NCBI RefSeq assembly: GCF_009769165.1
Contig: NZ_CP043476.1
Span: 3,293,001-3,357,000 of the forward strand
Direction of reading: 5' to 3'
Source of the DNA: Xanthomonas hyacinthi
GTDB lineage: Bacteria; Pseudomonadota; Gammaproteobacteria; Xanthomonadales; Xanthomonadaceae
DNA length: 64,000 nucleotides
Below are positions 8,940-23,313 of the stretch, piece after piece; the first letter of the stretch is position 1, and every line of letters starts with the position of its first letter. Made by a program: the position numbers and the translations under genes. The notes under the pieces were generated by a model. It had not been told where the DNA came from. It worked only from the letters and a program-made list of their open reading frames with translations, and did no database searches.

Positions 8940-9151
8940 TCCCGGCGCCGCTTGCGCGGCCCGCCGCACCCCATGGCTCCCGTCCGCACCCCGCTGCGCC
9001 GGGCCAGCGCCAGCGCCGGCCGACCGGGTGCGCTGGCAGGCGCCGCGGGAATAGGCGAAACTATCCGGCTGCGGCGGCCGTCCCGTGCCCGCGTCAACCC
9101 GTCTTTCTACATCGTGCCGAGAGCCGTGGGCTCCCGGTGGCAGGAGTCCAC

Positions 9152-10447
9152 ATGCAAGCTTCGATCGAAACCACCGGTACCTTGGAACGGCGTCTGACCT
9201 TCACCCTGCCGGAGGAGCGCCTGGAGACCCAGATCGGCGGGCGCCTGCGCGAAGTCGCGCGCACCGCGCGGATCAAGGGCTTCCGTCCCGGCAAGATTCC
9301 GCCGAAGGTGATCGAGCAGCGCTTCGGGCCGCAGATCCGCGCCGAGGCGCTGGACGGCCTGCTGCGCGAGAGCTTCGACTCGGCGGTGCGCGAGCACGCG
9401 CTGCGCCTGGCCGGCAATCCGCGCATCGACCGCGCCGACGACAACGAGCTGCAGTTCGTGGCGACCTTCGAAGTGGTGCCGGAGTTCGGCGACATCGACG
9501 TGGCCAAGCTGGAAGTGATCCGCCACACCGCCGAGGTCACCGAGGCCGACATCGAGCAGATGATCGAGAACCTGCGCCTGCAGCGCCGCACCTGGCAGTC
9601 CGCCGGGCGTGCGGCGCAGGACGGCGACCTGGTGACCCTGGAAACCTGGTCGCAGGCCGGCGACGAGCGCCTGCCCGCCGAGGGCGTGGAGAAGGGCAGC
9701 AGCGTGATCGGTTCGGGCGCCATGTTTCCGGCGATCGAGCAGGGCCTGGTCGGCCTGTCCAAGGACGAGGAAAAGACGCTGACGGTCGATTTTCCGGCCG
9801 ACTGGCGCGTGCCGCAGTTCGCCGGCAAGCAGGTCCAGGTGCACGTGAAGGCGGTCGAAGTCGCCGCCCCGGTGTTGCCGGAGGTGGACAAGGAATTCAT
9901 CAAGAGCTTCGGCGTGAAGAGCGGCGATGCCGAGCAGTTCCGCAAGGACATCCGCATCAACCTGGAGCGCGAGCTCAAGGGCGCGCTGATGAACCGGCTG
10001 CGGCGCGAGGTCGGCGAGCAGCTGATCGCCGCCTACGCGTCGGTGGAAATGCCGCCGCGGCTGGTCGAGAACGAGGCGCGCTCGATGCTGGCGCAGCAGG
10101 TGGAGCAGCTGCGCCGCTCCGGCCGCGACCCGGGCCAGGTGCCGGACGATGCCCACCAGGGCTTCGTCGACGCGGCGCGCAAGCGCGTGCTGGTCGGCCT
10201 GCTGGTCGGCGAGGTCGCCCGTCGCCACGAGCTGCGCCTGGACCCCAAGCGGGTCTCGGAGACGCTGCGCCTGATCGCCTCGACCTACGAAGAGCCGGAA
10301 CAGGTCATTGAGATGTACCGCAACGATCCCCAATTGATGGGTGGACTGCAGAGCCGAGTGATGGAAGAGCAGGTGATCGACTGGATCGCTGAGCGCGCCC
10401 AGCACACCGAGCAGGCGATGACGTTCCAGGAAGCGATCCGGCAGTAA
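9152..10447 (+). CDS. tig: trigger factor (ribosome-associated chaperone)
   Basis: A 431-residue protein with the three trigger-factor domains. The ribosome-binding N-terminus has the signature [17 protein letters not shown] (about residues 44-60). A central FKBP-type PPIase domain spans about 155-240, and a helical C-terminal chaperone domain follows. It binds at the ribosomal exit tunnel and assists folding of nascent chains. The ATG at 9152 ([15 protein letters not shown]) has a CAGGAG site; the frame is open further upstream through the tRNA-Leu gene, which cannot be coding. It is first in the conserved tig-clpP-clpX-lon order. Confidence 0.97.
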   Translation: MQASIETTGTLERRLTFTLPEERLETQIGGRLREVARTARIKGFRPGKIPPKVIEQRFGPQIRAEALDGLLRESFDSAVREHALRLAGNPRIDRADDNELQFVATFEVVPEFGDIDVAKLEVIRHTAEVTEADIEQMIENLRLQRRTWQSAGRAAQDGDLVTLETWSQAGDERLPAEGVEKGSSVIGSGAMFPAIEQGLVGLSKDEEKTLTVDFPADWRVPQFAGKQVQVHVKAVEVAAPVLPEVDKEFIKSFGVKSGDAEQFRKDIRINLERELKGALMNRLRREVGEQLIAAYASVEMPPRLVENEARSMLAQQVEQLRRSGRDPGQVPDDAHQGFVDAARKRVLVGLLVGEVARRHELRLDPKRVSETLRLIASTYEEPEQVIEMYRNDPQLMGGLQSRVMEEQVIDWIAERAQHTEQAMTFQEAIRQ

Positions 10448-10587
10448 TGCGACGTTCGCGACGGCCCGCATATTGCATGCGGGTTGAAGACGAAATGCTG
10501 GAGTCCCCGCCGCAACCGCGGGGGCGAGACAAGATGCGAAGCCCTGCACATCCCCGTGCAGGGAATACACAAAGCAGGAGTTCCCGC

Positions 10588-11214
10588 GTGGACAATGTGA
10601 CCAAGGCCTTGAATCTGGTTCCGATGGTGGTCGAGCAGACCAGCCGCGGCGAGCGTGCCTACGACATCTATTCGCGCCTGCTGAAGGAGCGGCTGATCTT
10701 CCTGGTCGGTCCGATCGACGACCACATGGCCAACGTGATCGTGGCGCAGATGCTGTTCCTGGAAGCGGACAACCCGGAAAAGGACATCAGCATCTACATC
10801 AACTCGCCGGGCGGCGTGGTCACCGCCGGCATGGCCATCTACGACACGATGCAGTACATCAAGCCGGACGTGAGCACCATCTGCGTCGGCCAGGCCGCCT
10901 CGATGGGCGCGCTGCTGCTGGCCTCGGGCGCGGCCGGCAAGCGCTATGCGCTGCCGAACTCGCGGGTGATGATCCACCAGCCGCTGGGCGGCTTCCAGGG
11001 CCAGGCCACCGACATCGACATCCACGCGCGCGAGATCCTGACTCTGCGCTCGCGGCTGAACGAAATCCTGGCCAAGCACACCGGCCAGTCGCTGGAAACC
11101 ATCGCCCGCGATACCGAGCGCGACAACTTCAAGAGCGCCTTCGACGCGCAGACCTACGGGCTGGTCGACCAGGTGCTGGAGCGCCGTCCGGAAGAGTCGA
11201 TTCAGCCGGCATAA
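10588..11214 (+). CDS. clpP: ATP-dependent Clp protease proteolytic subunit
   Basis: A 208-residue serine peptidase that forms the tetradecameric degradation chamber used with ClpX. The catalytic triad is visible: Ser105 ([11 protein letters not shown]), His130 (VMIHQPLGG) and Asp179 (TERDNF). The start is GTG at 10588 ([18 protein letters not shown]), with an AGGAG site 7 bases upstream. The in-frame ATG at 10447 overlaps the tig stop and would add a non-conserved Arg-rich leader. A hairpin in the 140-base gap (CCTGCAC/GTGCAGG near 10544-10562) could modulate expression between tig and clpP. Confidence 0.97.
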   Translation: MDNVTKALNLVPMVVEQTSRGERAYDIYSRLLKERLIFLVGPIDDHMANVIVAQMLFLEADNPEKDISIYINSPGGVVTAGMAIYDTMQYIKPDVSTICVGQAASMGALLLASGAAGKRYALPNSRVMIHQPLGGFQGQATDIDIHAREILTLRSRLNEILAKHTGQSLETIARDTERDNFKSAFDAQTYGLVDQVLERRPEESIQPA

Positions 11215-11342
11215 GGCTTGCATGTACTGCAAAACGCAGCGTATTCCGCAGGGTCGGGGCCGGGCTAGCGTCCTCCCGGCCCTGTGTTATTCTCGAAATC
11301 GAACCCCCGTTCATCGGGTGGGGTAACTGGGTAAGCGAAGCA

Positions 11343-12629
<1,287 letters not shown>

Positions 12630-12726
12630 GTGTCGGGTGAAGCCGCGGCGCTGTCCTGCGGTGGCCTTCGCGATTGGCTAAACGCTTGAAAGAAAAGGGG
12701 CTTTTCCGCTCCCCTTGCATCGTCCA

Positions 12727-12762
12727 GCCGATGGCCCCATAACGGGGCCATCGGCATTTTTA
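12727..12762 (+). terminator. Rho-independent terminator between clpX and lon
   Basis: A perfect 12-bp stem GCCGATGGCCCC / GGGGCCATCGGC with a five-base loop, then ATTTTT. It separates clpX from lon. Confidence 0.9.
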
Positions 12763-12805
12763 TGCCCGCCTTTTCCGCATTCTCGCCTCCCACATCGGAA
12801 CCCTC

Positions 12806-15280
<2,475 letters not shown>

Positions 15281-15340
15281 AGGGCGCTGAACCGCGCCCG
15301 CCCAAATGGCCCAAACCCGCGCCGTTGCTGGCTTTTCGGC

Positions 15341-15369
15341 TTGCGTGGGTGGGAGGCCGCTGGTATAAA
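15341..15369 (+). promoter_or_regulatory. sigma-70 promoter candidate for hupB
   Basis: TTGCGT at 15341-15346 and TATAAA at 15364-15369 with a 17-base spacer, preceding a leader of roughly 130 bases before the hupB ATG. It implies hupB is transcribed independently of lon. Confidence 0.65.
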
Positions 15370-15507
15370 TGCACGACTTGCGAGCACCGCGAACGGGCGT
15401 GCTTGGTAGTGAAAAATCAATCGGGGCCTCGTCCCAGACGAGGCAGGCCAAGCCGACACCCGATCCTCAATTCCGCGGTTTTCTGCCGCACATGGAGTCA
15501 TCAAGAA

Positions 15508-15780
15508 ATGAATAAAGCCGAACTGAACGACGCTATCGCCGCCGCTGCGGATATCTCCAAGGCCGAAGCCGGTCGCGCCGTCGACGCCTTCGTGTCCGAA
15601 GTCACCAAGGCGCTCAAGAAGGGCGACAGCGTGACCCTCGTGGGCTTCGGCACCTTCCAGGTGCGCGACCGTGCCGAGCGTACCGGCCGCAACCCGAAGA
15701 CCGGCGACTCGATCAAGATCGCCGCGTCGAAGAATCCGACCTTCAAGGCTGGCAAAGCGCTGAAGGATGCCGTAAACTAA
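15508..15780 (+). CDS. hupB: DNA-binding protein HU
   Basis: A 90-residue nucleoid-associated protein, full length for HU. Conserved features include [21 protein letters not shown] at the N-terminus (helical dimer part), [21 protein letters not shown] leading into the DNA-gripping arm, and the C-terminal [15 protein letters not shown] binds and bends DNA without strong sequence preference. Placement right after lon is the usual gamma-proteobacterial order. tRNA-Val begins 12 bases after the stop codon, so the HU mRNA and the tRNAs may share a transcript. Confidence 0.97.
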   Translation: MNKAELNDAIAAAADISKAEAGRAVDAFVSEVTKALKKGDSVTLVGFGTFQVRDRAERTGRNPKTGDSIKIAASKNPTFKAGKALKDAVN

Positions 15781-15791
15781 TCGACTCGCTA

Positions 15792-15866
15792 GGGTGCTTA
15801 GCTCAGCGGTAGAGCGTCTCCTTTACACGGAGAGGGTCGGGGGTTCGAAACCCTCAGCACCCACCA
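15792..15866 (+). tRNA. tRNA-Val (TAC)
   Basis: A 75-nt cloverleaf, acceptor GGGTGCT/AGCACCC and encoded CCA. The anticodon loop TTTACAC gives TAC. Confidence 0.96.
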
Positions 15867-15893
15867 AAGCACCGAGCGGCAAGTTCCAAAAGC

Positions 15894-15970
15894 GGAGTGG
15901 TAGTTCAGTTGGTTAGAATGCTGGCCTGTCACGCCGGAGGTCGCGGGTTCGAGTCCCGTCCACTCCGCCA
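15894..15970 (+). tRNA. tRNA-Asp (GTC), island integration site
   Basis: A 77-nt cloverleaf, acceptor GGAGTGG/CCACTCC and encoded CCA. The anticodon loop CTGTCAC gives GTC. Its last 18 bases recur exactly at 35404-35421, so the gene is attB for the genomic island and remains intact at the left junction. Confidence 0.97.
15953..15970 (+). repeat. attL: left 18-bp direct repeat of the genomic island
   Basis: GTCCCGTCCACTCCGCCA, the 3' end of tRNA-Asp, is identical to 35404-35421. The match breaks on both sides, defining an 18-bp attachment core. Confidence 0.9.
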
Positions 15971-15981
15971 CTTATAAGCAG

Positions 15982-16010
15982 ACCCCCTAGAAATAGGGGG
16001 TTTTGTCTTT
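15982..16010 (+). terminator. island-borne terminator just after tRNA-Asp
   Basis: ACCCCCT/AGGGGGT stem around AGAAAT, followed by TTTTGTCTTT. It is the first feature inside the island and replaces the native terminator, which now lies after attR. Confidence 0.8.
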
Positions 16011-16527
16011 TCAGGGTTCGGGTCGCTTGGTCAATTCGGTTGGTCAATCCAACCCTATGCGCCTACCCCATCATCTCCTGCGCCACCCCTCCGGCATGTG
16101 GCACTTCCGCCTGGTCGTCCCGGCAGACCTGCACGCCACCTTTGGCCTGCGCATCATCAAGCGGAGCCTGCACACCCGCGACCCTGACCAGGCCCGCGCC
16201 TATGCTTACGCATGGGGAGCCCGATATGCTGACCTCTTTGCAGCAGCGCGACGGGGCGAGGCAATGGCGGACTGGCTGAAAAAACTCACGGTGCCCGGAT
16301 TGCGGGACGCCCTCCACGAGCCGACAAGTGCACCGCGCCAGAAGGGCGAACCGGTTCGGGAGTTCACCGCCGACGTAAGGCGCGGCATCTATAAGACCGA
16401 CGGCACGCCCGGAGACGCCGAAGCGCTTACAGCTTTCGTGAAAGCGATGCAGGGGCACACCGCCCAAGTCGCATTGCCAGTGGCCCTGTCCTGGTCTAAT
16501 TCTCGTGGACACCTCGATAGGGGATGA

Positions 16528-17179
<652 letters not shown>

Positions 17180-17196
17180 GGCGTGGATCTTGCTGC

Positions 17197-17565
17197 TTAG
17201 CCCGCCTCGGCTGCGTCCGATGGCCTGCGGCGCCCCCCTTTTGCCCCGGCGCTGTGCTGATGCGCCCGGACGATGGTGCTGTCGATCATCGCGTACTCAT
17301 TGTCCGCCTCCTCTGACAGGGCGTGGAACACGCGTTGCCAGACGCCGGACCGGCTCCAGCGGCTATGCCGCAGGTGGATCACGCGGAAGTCGCCGAAGCG
17401 CTCAGGCAGATCCCGCCAGGGGATGCCGGCTCGGTAGCGGTAGAGCACGGCTTCGACAAACAGCCGGTTGTCCTTGGCGGTCACACCCACATGGCCGGCT
17501 CGGCCGGGGAGCAGGTCACGGATGCGATCCCACTGATCGTCTCGCAGGGCGTAGCGGCGTGCCAT
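17197..17565 (-). CDS. IS5-family transposase, OrfA
   Basis: The N-terminal half of an IS427-group type transposase, beginning [21 protein letters not shown] with DUF4096-like motifs [17 protein letters not shown] and ending in the first DDE region ([21 protein letters not shown]). The frame terminates shortly after an A4G6 run near 17240. This is where such elements shift frame to join OrfB, so the pair is probably functional rather than broken. Confidence 0.85.
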   Translation of the reverse strand: MARRYALRDDQWDRIRDLLPGRAGHVGVTAKDNRLFVEAVLYRYRAGIPWRDLPERFGDFRVIHLRHSRWSRSGVWQRVFHALSEEADNEYAMIDSTIVRAHQHSAGAKGGRRRPSDAAEAG

Positions 17566-18351
17566 TGCAGGGGTGTGCAGGAAAGAAAGGGGCAACAAGC
17601 ATCGCCTATCCGAACAATTGATGACAATCCCTAGGCGAGGATGTGTCGATCCTAAAAAAAGCATCGGCCTTCTTCGCCCGGGAACTGAAGTGATCCAGCA
17701 GATGATCCATCAGTGGCAGGAGAAGGCCGACACCACCCGGTTGTGCCGGCTTGTGGGCGTGAGCCGTTCTGGGGTGTATGCCGCTCGGCGGCGGTCAGCG
17801 CCGAGGGCCTGCGCCCTCACGGCGCCCTTGCAATCGGCCTTCCAGGCTAGCGGCGGCAACTACGGCAGCCGCCGGCTGTGCGCCGCCCTGAAGGCCCAGG
17901 GCCTGCCCGCCGGTCGCTATCGGGTCCGCCGCCTGATGAAGCAGCAGGGGCTGAAGGCGCGCTGGAAGCGCAAGTTCGTCCATACCACCGACAGCCGGCA
18001 CGAGATGCCGGTAGCCGACAACCTTCTGGATCGGCGCTTCAACCCGGAAGCCCCCGACCAGGCCTGGGTGGCCGACATCACCTACATCCGCACCGAGCGC
18101 GGCTGGCTGTACCTGGCCGCGGTGCTGGACCTGTACTCACGCAAGGTGGTCGGCTGGGCGATGGCCCCGAACATGCCTGCCGAGCTGGTCTGCACCGCCT
18201 TGCAGATGGCCATCGCCCTGCGCCAGCCCAAGCCGGGGCTGATCGTGCATACCGACCGTGGAAGCCAATACGCCAGCCAGGCCCACCGCGACCTACTGGC
18301 ACGCCACGGTCTGCTCGCCAGCATGAGCCGCCGGGGCAATTGCTGGGACAA

Positions 18352-19425
18352 GGCGGTCTCAAGAATCAAGTGCAACACGTGATTTGAAGGCGAGGATTTC
18401 CTTCTCCATGGCCGCTGCCGGCGTGGCCCAGCCTAATGTCTGGCGAGGACGCCCATTCATCAGCTTGGCGACGTGATTGAGGTACTCCTGGCTCGCTTGC
18501 GACAAGTCCACGCCCTTGGGCAGGAACTGGCGCAGCAGGCCATTGGTGTTCTCGTTGCTGCCCCGCTGCCACGGCGCATACGGATCGGCGAACCACACGT
18601 CGATGTTCAACCGTCGCATCAGCTCCTCGTAACAGGTCAGTTCCGTTCCGCGGTCGTAGGTCAGGCTCTCGCGCAGGAAGGCCGGCAGCTTCTTCATCTG
18701 GCGAGTGAAGCCTTCCAGCGCGGCGTCCGCGGTGCAGCCATCCATCCTGCACAGCACCACGAAGCGTGTCTTGCGCTCGACCAGCGTGCCCACGCAGGAC
18801 CGGTTGAACGCGCCCTTGATCAGGTCGCCCTCCCAATGCCCCGGCAGCAGGCGCTGTTCCACCGCTTCGGGCCGATGCACGATGCGCAGCTCCTCCGGTA
18901 CCCAGGTGCGCGCCGCTGCTGTGGTGCGCCTGCGGCCTCGCGTGGGCTTGCTCTGGCGCAATGCATCGACCAGGGCCTGCTTCAGGCCGCCGCGCGGATG
19001 CGCGTAGATGGCCGCGTAGATCGTCTCGTGACTGACCCGCTGGCTGGCGTCGTCTGGATGCATGTCCCGCAGTGTGGCCGCGATCTGCTGCGGCGACCAG
19101 CGATCGAACACAAGACGGTCGTGGACGAACTCGAACAGCACCGCGCCCGCGATCAGCCTGCGTGCTCGTACGCTGCGCGATCGCCGCGATCGATACACCA
19201 GGGCTGCCGCATGCGCCGAGTACACGCCGCTGTCCAGACGCCGGATCTCGCGGCTCAGCGTCGATGCGCTACGCCCCAGGCGGCGACCGATCCCACGAAG
19301 ACTCGTTCCCCGATCGCGTTCGACCTGAAGCACCGCGCGTTCCTCACTACTCAGATGACTGTACTGTCTTCCCATCGCAACACCCTACGCTCTGTGAGGT
19401 GTTGCACTTGGAAGTTGAGTCTGCC
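18352..19425 (-). mobile_element. IS30-family element nested in IS3 copy 1
   Basis: 1,074 bp bounded by imperfect inverted repeats (GGCGGTCTCAAG...CAAGTGCAACAC and its reverse at the right end). CAA is duplicated (18349-18351 and 19426-19428). The target is the IS3 OrfB reading frame, between the codons for CWD and NAVMER. Confidence 0.9.
18359..19375 (-). CDS. IS30-family transposase
   Basis: A 338-residue protein, full length for IS30 transposases. The N-terminal helix-turn-helix has [19 protein letters not shown] and [16 protein letters not shown]. The DDE catalytic domain shows [14 protein letters not shown] (first Asp), the second Asp in [15 protein letters not shown], and Glu in [21 protein letters not shown]. 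It fills nearly the whole element and looks intact, so the IS30 copy may still be mobile. Confidence 0.93.
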   Translation of the reverse strand: MGRQYSHLSSEERAVLQVERDRGTSLRGIGRRLGRSASTLSREIRRLDSGVYSAHAAALVYRSRRSRSVRARRLIAGAVLFEFVHDRLVFDRWSPQQIAATLRDMHPDDASQRVSHETIYAAIYAHPRGGLKQALVDALRQSKPTRGRRRTTAAARTWVPEELRIVHRPEAVEQRLLPGHWEGDLIKGAFNRSCVGTLVERKTRFVVLCRMDGCTADAALEGFTRQMKKLPAFLRESLTYDRGTELTCYEELMRRLNIDVWFADPYAPWQRGSNENTNGLLRQFLPKGVDLSQASQEYLNHVAKLMNGRPRQTLGWATPAAAMEKEILAFKSRVALDS

Positions 19426-20823
19426 CAACGCGGTGATGGAGCGGTTCTTCCTGAACCTGAAAATGGAGCGGGTCTGGCAGCGCCGCTACGCCAACCCCGC
19501 CGAGGCTGTTGCCGACATCACCCATTACATCGTCGCCTTCTACAACACCCACCGGCTGCACTCCATCCTCGGCTATCGATCGCCTGCCGACTACGAGAAA
19601 GCCACCACCTGAAATCCCCTATCTCCGTGTCCACCAAAACTTGACCACGACACCCCAAAGCCGTTGCCGAGCCTCACGCTTGAGGAGGCGATTGCGAAAT
19701 GGGTCAAATACAACCTCGGGGTTGCCAAGGACAAGAAGGCGTGCAGGACGCGCATGACCGCGGTGGAGGAGTTTCGGGATTTCATCACCTCCCAGCCCGA
19801 GCCAGGAGAGACGCGGACCCCCAAGACCCGTTTGCGGGACATAGAGCGCACCGACTGCGGCGAGTGGTGCAGCGCGCTGCTGGCCAAGCGTTGGGAAGCC
19901 TTCGACAAGGCTAAGGGCGGGGTAGTCACCAAACAGCTGTCGCTAGGGACCGTCGGCAACAAGTTCACCTGGCTCATCCTGTTTTTCAAATGGGCCATGC
20001 GCGCCGGCCACTACGCGAAAGGCGACAACCCAGCGACCGGGCACATTACGGTGCCCAAGAAGTTCAAGAAGGAGCGCGCCAAGAGCCACGGCTGGCGCCC
20101 CTTCACCCAGGAGGAGGTGAGTGCGATTTTCACCCCCGAAGCGCTGGGGTCCATGCGCAGCACGTCGGCTAGGTGGCTGGCGCTGATGTCGCTCTACACG
20201 GGCGCCAGGTCCAACGAGCTTGCCCGCCTGGAGCTGGCAGATGTGAGGATAGAGGAGGGCGTGCCACTCCTCGGCCTAACGTTGGTGGGCGATGACAAGT
20301 CGCTAAAGACCGATGCGAGCGAGCGCGTGGTGCCCATCCATCCAGACTTGATAGCGCTTGGTTTTCTGGAGATGGTTGAACGATTGCGCGCCCAGAAAAA
20401 AACGAAACTGTTCCCCACGCTGACGTTTGATGCGCAGAACGGGCCGGCCAACGCCGGCCAGCGCGCCTTTTCTCGCCTCCTGGCCGAGCGTCTGAAAATC
20501 GTGGCGCGCGGCGAGTCGCGGGTGGGCCTGCACTCTTTCCGAGACACGGCCATCATCGCGATGCAGCGGGCCGGAGTTAGGGAGGAGGTTCGCCACGAAT
20601 ACACCGGGCACGAACAGAGCAATCGCGGCGCCCATGCGGACAGTTACGGCGAAGCGTTCACCCCGAAAGCCTTGGCTGCGGCGTGTCATCCAGCGCTGGA
20701 TTTCCGTCTAGACTTGCCTGGATTGAGAAGGATTCTCGAACAAGAGATTGAGTCGGACGTCGAATAGACCGAATCCGCACGAGGGAATCCGTAGATTCTA
20801 GACGCAAGGGCATCGGGGGCAGC

Positions 20824-22731
20824 ATGCGCATAAAGAGCATTCGGATTAAGAACTTTCGGGCCTTCGAAGACCAGTCTATCGAGCTTGACGATTACTCCTG
20901 CTTCGTAGGAATGAACGGCGCAGGAAAATCCACTGTGCTTTGCGCTTTGAACGTCTTTTTCCAGGAGAAGGCGAATGCAACAGACGTGCAGAAGCTGTCT
21001 GCGCAGGACTTCCACAAGAAGGACACCTCCAAGCCCGTCGAAATCGAACTCACCTTTCGCGACCTGCCGCAACAGGCGAGAGAAAAGCTCGCGGATTACG
21101 TCCGGAACGGTGAGCTAATCGTCACGGCAACTGCGACTTATGACGCTGCAACTGGCATGGCGAAAGTCAAGCAGCACGGCTCCCGTATGGGTATGGCCCA
21201 GTTCGTGCCATTTTTCGAAGCGCAGGGAAATCGCGCGTCAGCCAAGGAGCTGCAAATAATCTACGAAGGGCTTCGGGCGGACTTCGAGCTACCGGATGCT
21301 AAGAGTTCGGACGCTCGTGCAGATGCCTTGAGAACCTATGAGGCGGGTAGGCCCGAGTTGCAGACGCCGCTTCCAAGCGGTGATGAGTTTTACGGGTTTA
21401 GCGGAAGCTCAAAGCTTCGTCCTTTCATCCAATGGGTTTACGTGCCGGCGGTGAAAAACGCCGCCGACGAGCAGGTAGAAGGGAGAGACACCGCGCTGGG
21501 TGCACTTCTCGCGCGGACAGTGCGAGCCAAACTCAACTTCCGACGGGACGTCGAGCAGATTGAACTAGTTGCCAGAAACAGCATCTCGGCACTATTGAAC
21601 GATAGCCAAGGCGCCCTAGATAAGGTCGCGCAGGCCATAACCAAGCGTTTGACCGATTGGTCGCACCCTGACGCCTCGGTTACACTCGCGTGGGACACCG
21701 CAAACGTCAGCGTGAAAGAACCGTCAGCGCGAGCCTTCGGGGCGGAGAGTGGATTCTCGGGTGACTTTGCGCGGTTTGGGCATGGATTCCAGAGAGCGTA
21801 TCTGCTTGCTCTCCTGCAAGAAATCGCTGTGGACGAAGACGAGGCACAGCCCACCCTGATTCTGGGATGTGAAGAGCCTGAGCTATACCAGCATCCTCCC
21901 CAAGCGCGACATCTTGCGGCATTGCTCAAGAAGCTTGCCGATGGCGGGGCCCAGATTCTGTTGACAACCCATAGCCCTTATTTCGTAAGTGCGGAGAACT
22001 TCGAAAGCGTAAGGATGGTTAGGCGAAGCGATGCGCAGGCTTCAGAGGTTGCCTCACTTACCTTCGCCCGGTTCGCTGGGCTCTATGCGGCGTCCGTTCA
22101 GGAGGTTGCTCTACGTGCAAGTGCAGTAGAAGCGCAGTTGGGTGAGTGTTTGCGCGCCCAGCTCAACGAAATGTTCTTTGCGCGCAAGCTTGTCCTGGTC
22201 GAAGGCACAGAGGACGTTGCGAACATCATGACGTGGCTGGTCCTAACTGGTCGCCTTGATGATTTCAGACGCAAAGGTCTTCATCTCATACCTGTCAGCG
22301 GAAAATCCAGCTTCTTGCGTCCACTACTCATAGCTAAGGGCTTGGGCATTCCGGTGCTTGTCATTTTCGACGGCGACAGCCAAGTCGAGGACAACAAGAA
22401 GGGGGCTCACAAGAAGGACAACCTCGCACTATTGCGTGCGCTGGGTTCTCCTGCGGTTGTTCCATTTCCCGAGGAGACGGTATGGGGCGACGGATATATA
22501 CAGTGGCCCAACGAGCTCTCTGACCATGTGACCGCAGAGCTTTCCGCTTCGCTCGGCGGAGAAGCACTGGCTCGCATCGAGGAGCTGTCGCGCAACGATT
22601 GTGGACAGGCGAAGAATCTTCTTAAGAACTCGTCTTATATCCAATACCGCTTGAAGCGAGCCCACGAAGCAGGCGGACGCAGTGAGACGCTGGATAGGGT
22701 CTGTGAGACGGTCGTCGCAGGTGCATGGTAG
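20824..22731 (+). CDS. OLD-family ATP-dependent endonuclease (AAA ATPase-TOPRIM)
   Basis: A 635-residue protein. The SMC/RecF-like ATPase has Walker A GMNGAGKS (residues 29-36), a signature region GHGFQRAYLLALLQEI, Walker B TLILGCEEPELYQHP and the histidine loop LLTTHSPYFV. The C-terminal TOPRIM nuclease has LVEGTEDVANIM (about 458-468) and VIFDGDSQ (about 513-520). This is the OLD overcoming-lysogenization-defect layout, linked to phage defence and DNA processing. No UvrD-type helicase follows, so it is a stand-alone type rather than GajA of Gabija. It sits between integrase and mobilization genes, a typical cargo slot, and its codon use is visibly less GC-biased than the core. Confidence 0.9.
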   Translation: MRIKSIRIKNFRAFEDQSIELDDYSCFVGMNGAGKSTVLCALNVFFQEKANATDVQKLSAQDFHKKDTSKPVEIELTFRDLPQQAREKLADYVRNGELIVTATATYDAATGMAKVKQHGSRMGMAQFVPFFEAQGNRASAKELQIIYEGLRADFELPDAKSSDARADALRTYEAGRPELQTPLPSGDEFYGFSGSSKLRPFIQWVYVPAVKNAADEQVEGRDTALGALLARTVRAKLNFRRDVEQIELVARNSISALLNDSQGALDKVAQAITKRLTDWSHPDASVTLAWDTANVSVKEPSARAFGAESGFSGDFARFGHGFQRAYLLALLQEIAVDEDEAQPTLILGCEEPELYQHPPQARHLAALLKKLADGGAQILLTTHSPYFVSAENFESVRMVRRSDAQASEVASLTFARFAGLYAASVQEVALRASAVEAQLGECLRAQLNEMFFARKLVLVEGTEDVANIMTWLVLTGRLDDFRRKGLHLIPVSGKSSFLRPLLIAKGLGIPVLVIFDGDSQVEDNKKGAHKKDNLALLRALGSPAVVPFPEETVWGDGYIQWPNELSDHVTAELSASLGGEALARIEELSRNDCGQAKNLLKNSSYIQYRLKRAHEAGGRSETLDRVCETVVAGAW

Positions 22732-22738
22732 TCATCCG

Positions 22739-23095
22739 TTAGCTGCGAGACTTCTCCCTCATTGCTTCGCGTGCAGCTAGGTGCTGCATCCCTTTCCTTC
22801 TGCACTGTTCTAGCAAACCGGGCTGGCCTGACATTCGCTCGGCCATAAACAGCAGGGCGCCCACGATTTCGGCCGGGTCCCAGCCATCGGCATCGCTGGC
22901 GATAACTAGGCCACCCAAGACGATTTTCCGGTGCGCGTCTTCTTGCCTTGAAAGCTGAGCAAGCGTCTTCGCCTGAGCGCGGCGTTTGGCTTTTTTCTCC
23001 CGCGCGGCCTGTGCTTGGTCTTTTAGTCGTTGCTGATTTTTTAGCTGAGCGAGGCGAGCGGCGGTGCTATCGATGCGTTCTTCAAGTTTAGTCAT
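22739..23095 (-). CDS. MobC/TraD-like conjugal transfer accessory protein
   Basis: A 118-residue protein. It begins with a Lys/Ala/Gln-rich coiled coil (LEERIDSTAARLAQLKNQQRL...REKKAKRRAQAKT) and ends with a compact domain LSRQEDAHRKIVLGGLVI...IVGALLFMAERM, the pattern of small TraD/MobC proteins encoded divergently from MobA/TraA relaxases. Such proteins help relaxosome formation at oriT. It is convergent with the OLD gene (stop 8 bases away) and divergent from the relaxase, with the oriT candidate in between. This TraD is not the large TraD coupling ATPase. Confidence 0.8.
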   Translation of the reverse strand: MTKLEERIDSTAARLAQLKNQQRLKDQAQAAREKKAKRRAQAKTLAQLSRQEDAHRKIVLGGLVIASDADGWDPAEIVGALLFMAERMSGQPGLLEQCRRKGMQHLAAREAMREKSRS

Positions 23096-23235
23096 TTGGC
23101 GATTTCTTCTGGGCTTTACTCCAGGCTATTGAAGGTTGCGGATTTGACAAGCGCGGGTGGTGAGGTTCAATGAAAGAGAGGCAGCGCGAAGCGATGCCGA
23201 ACCAGTTCACGAGCGTCAGCAAGTGCGCACCTATA

Positions 23236-23264
23236 CATTCCTGCGGAATGTGTGCGCCCTGCCG
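23236..23264 (+). other. oriT candidate (RSF1010/MobQ-like)
   Basis: A perfect hairpin CATTCC-TGC-GGAATG (23236-23250) is followed at once by TGTGCGCCCTGCCGG. In RSF1010-type oriT an inverted repeat immediately precedes a T/A-rich-GTGCGCCCT nick region on the transferred strand. A related AAGTGCGCACCT lies just upstream at 23221-23232. The position between the divergent mobC-like and relaxase genes is where MobQ oriT sites normally lie. The exact nick base is not assigned. Confidence 0.72.
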
Positions 23265-23313
23265 GGGGCAGAAGCAACAACCAAGGCAAGAGCAAAAAAG
23301 AATCCCCGTTCGC

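Noticed and set aside
8461..8940. Minus-strand frame of about 159 codons overlapping tRNA-Leu
   Set aside because: It reads through the tRNA-Leu gene, its composition is not protein-like, and it has no start context.
15792..15970. CRISPR array or direct-repeat cluster near the tRNA genes and elsewhere
   Set aside because: No regularly spaced repeats of 24-40 bases and no cas genes anywhere in the window. The only tandem repeat found is the 10-bp unit at 4471-4500.
20824..22731. Gabija or another two-gene OLD-based defence system
   Set aside because: The next gene is a small MobC-like protein on the other strand. No UvrD/Rep helicase, reverse transcriptase or other partner lies next to it.
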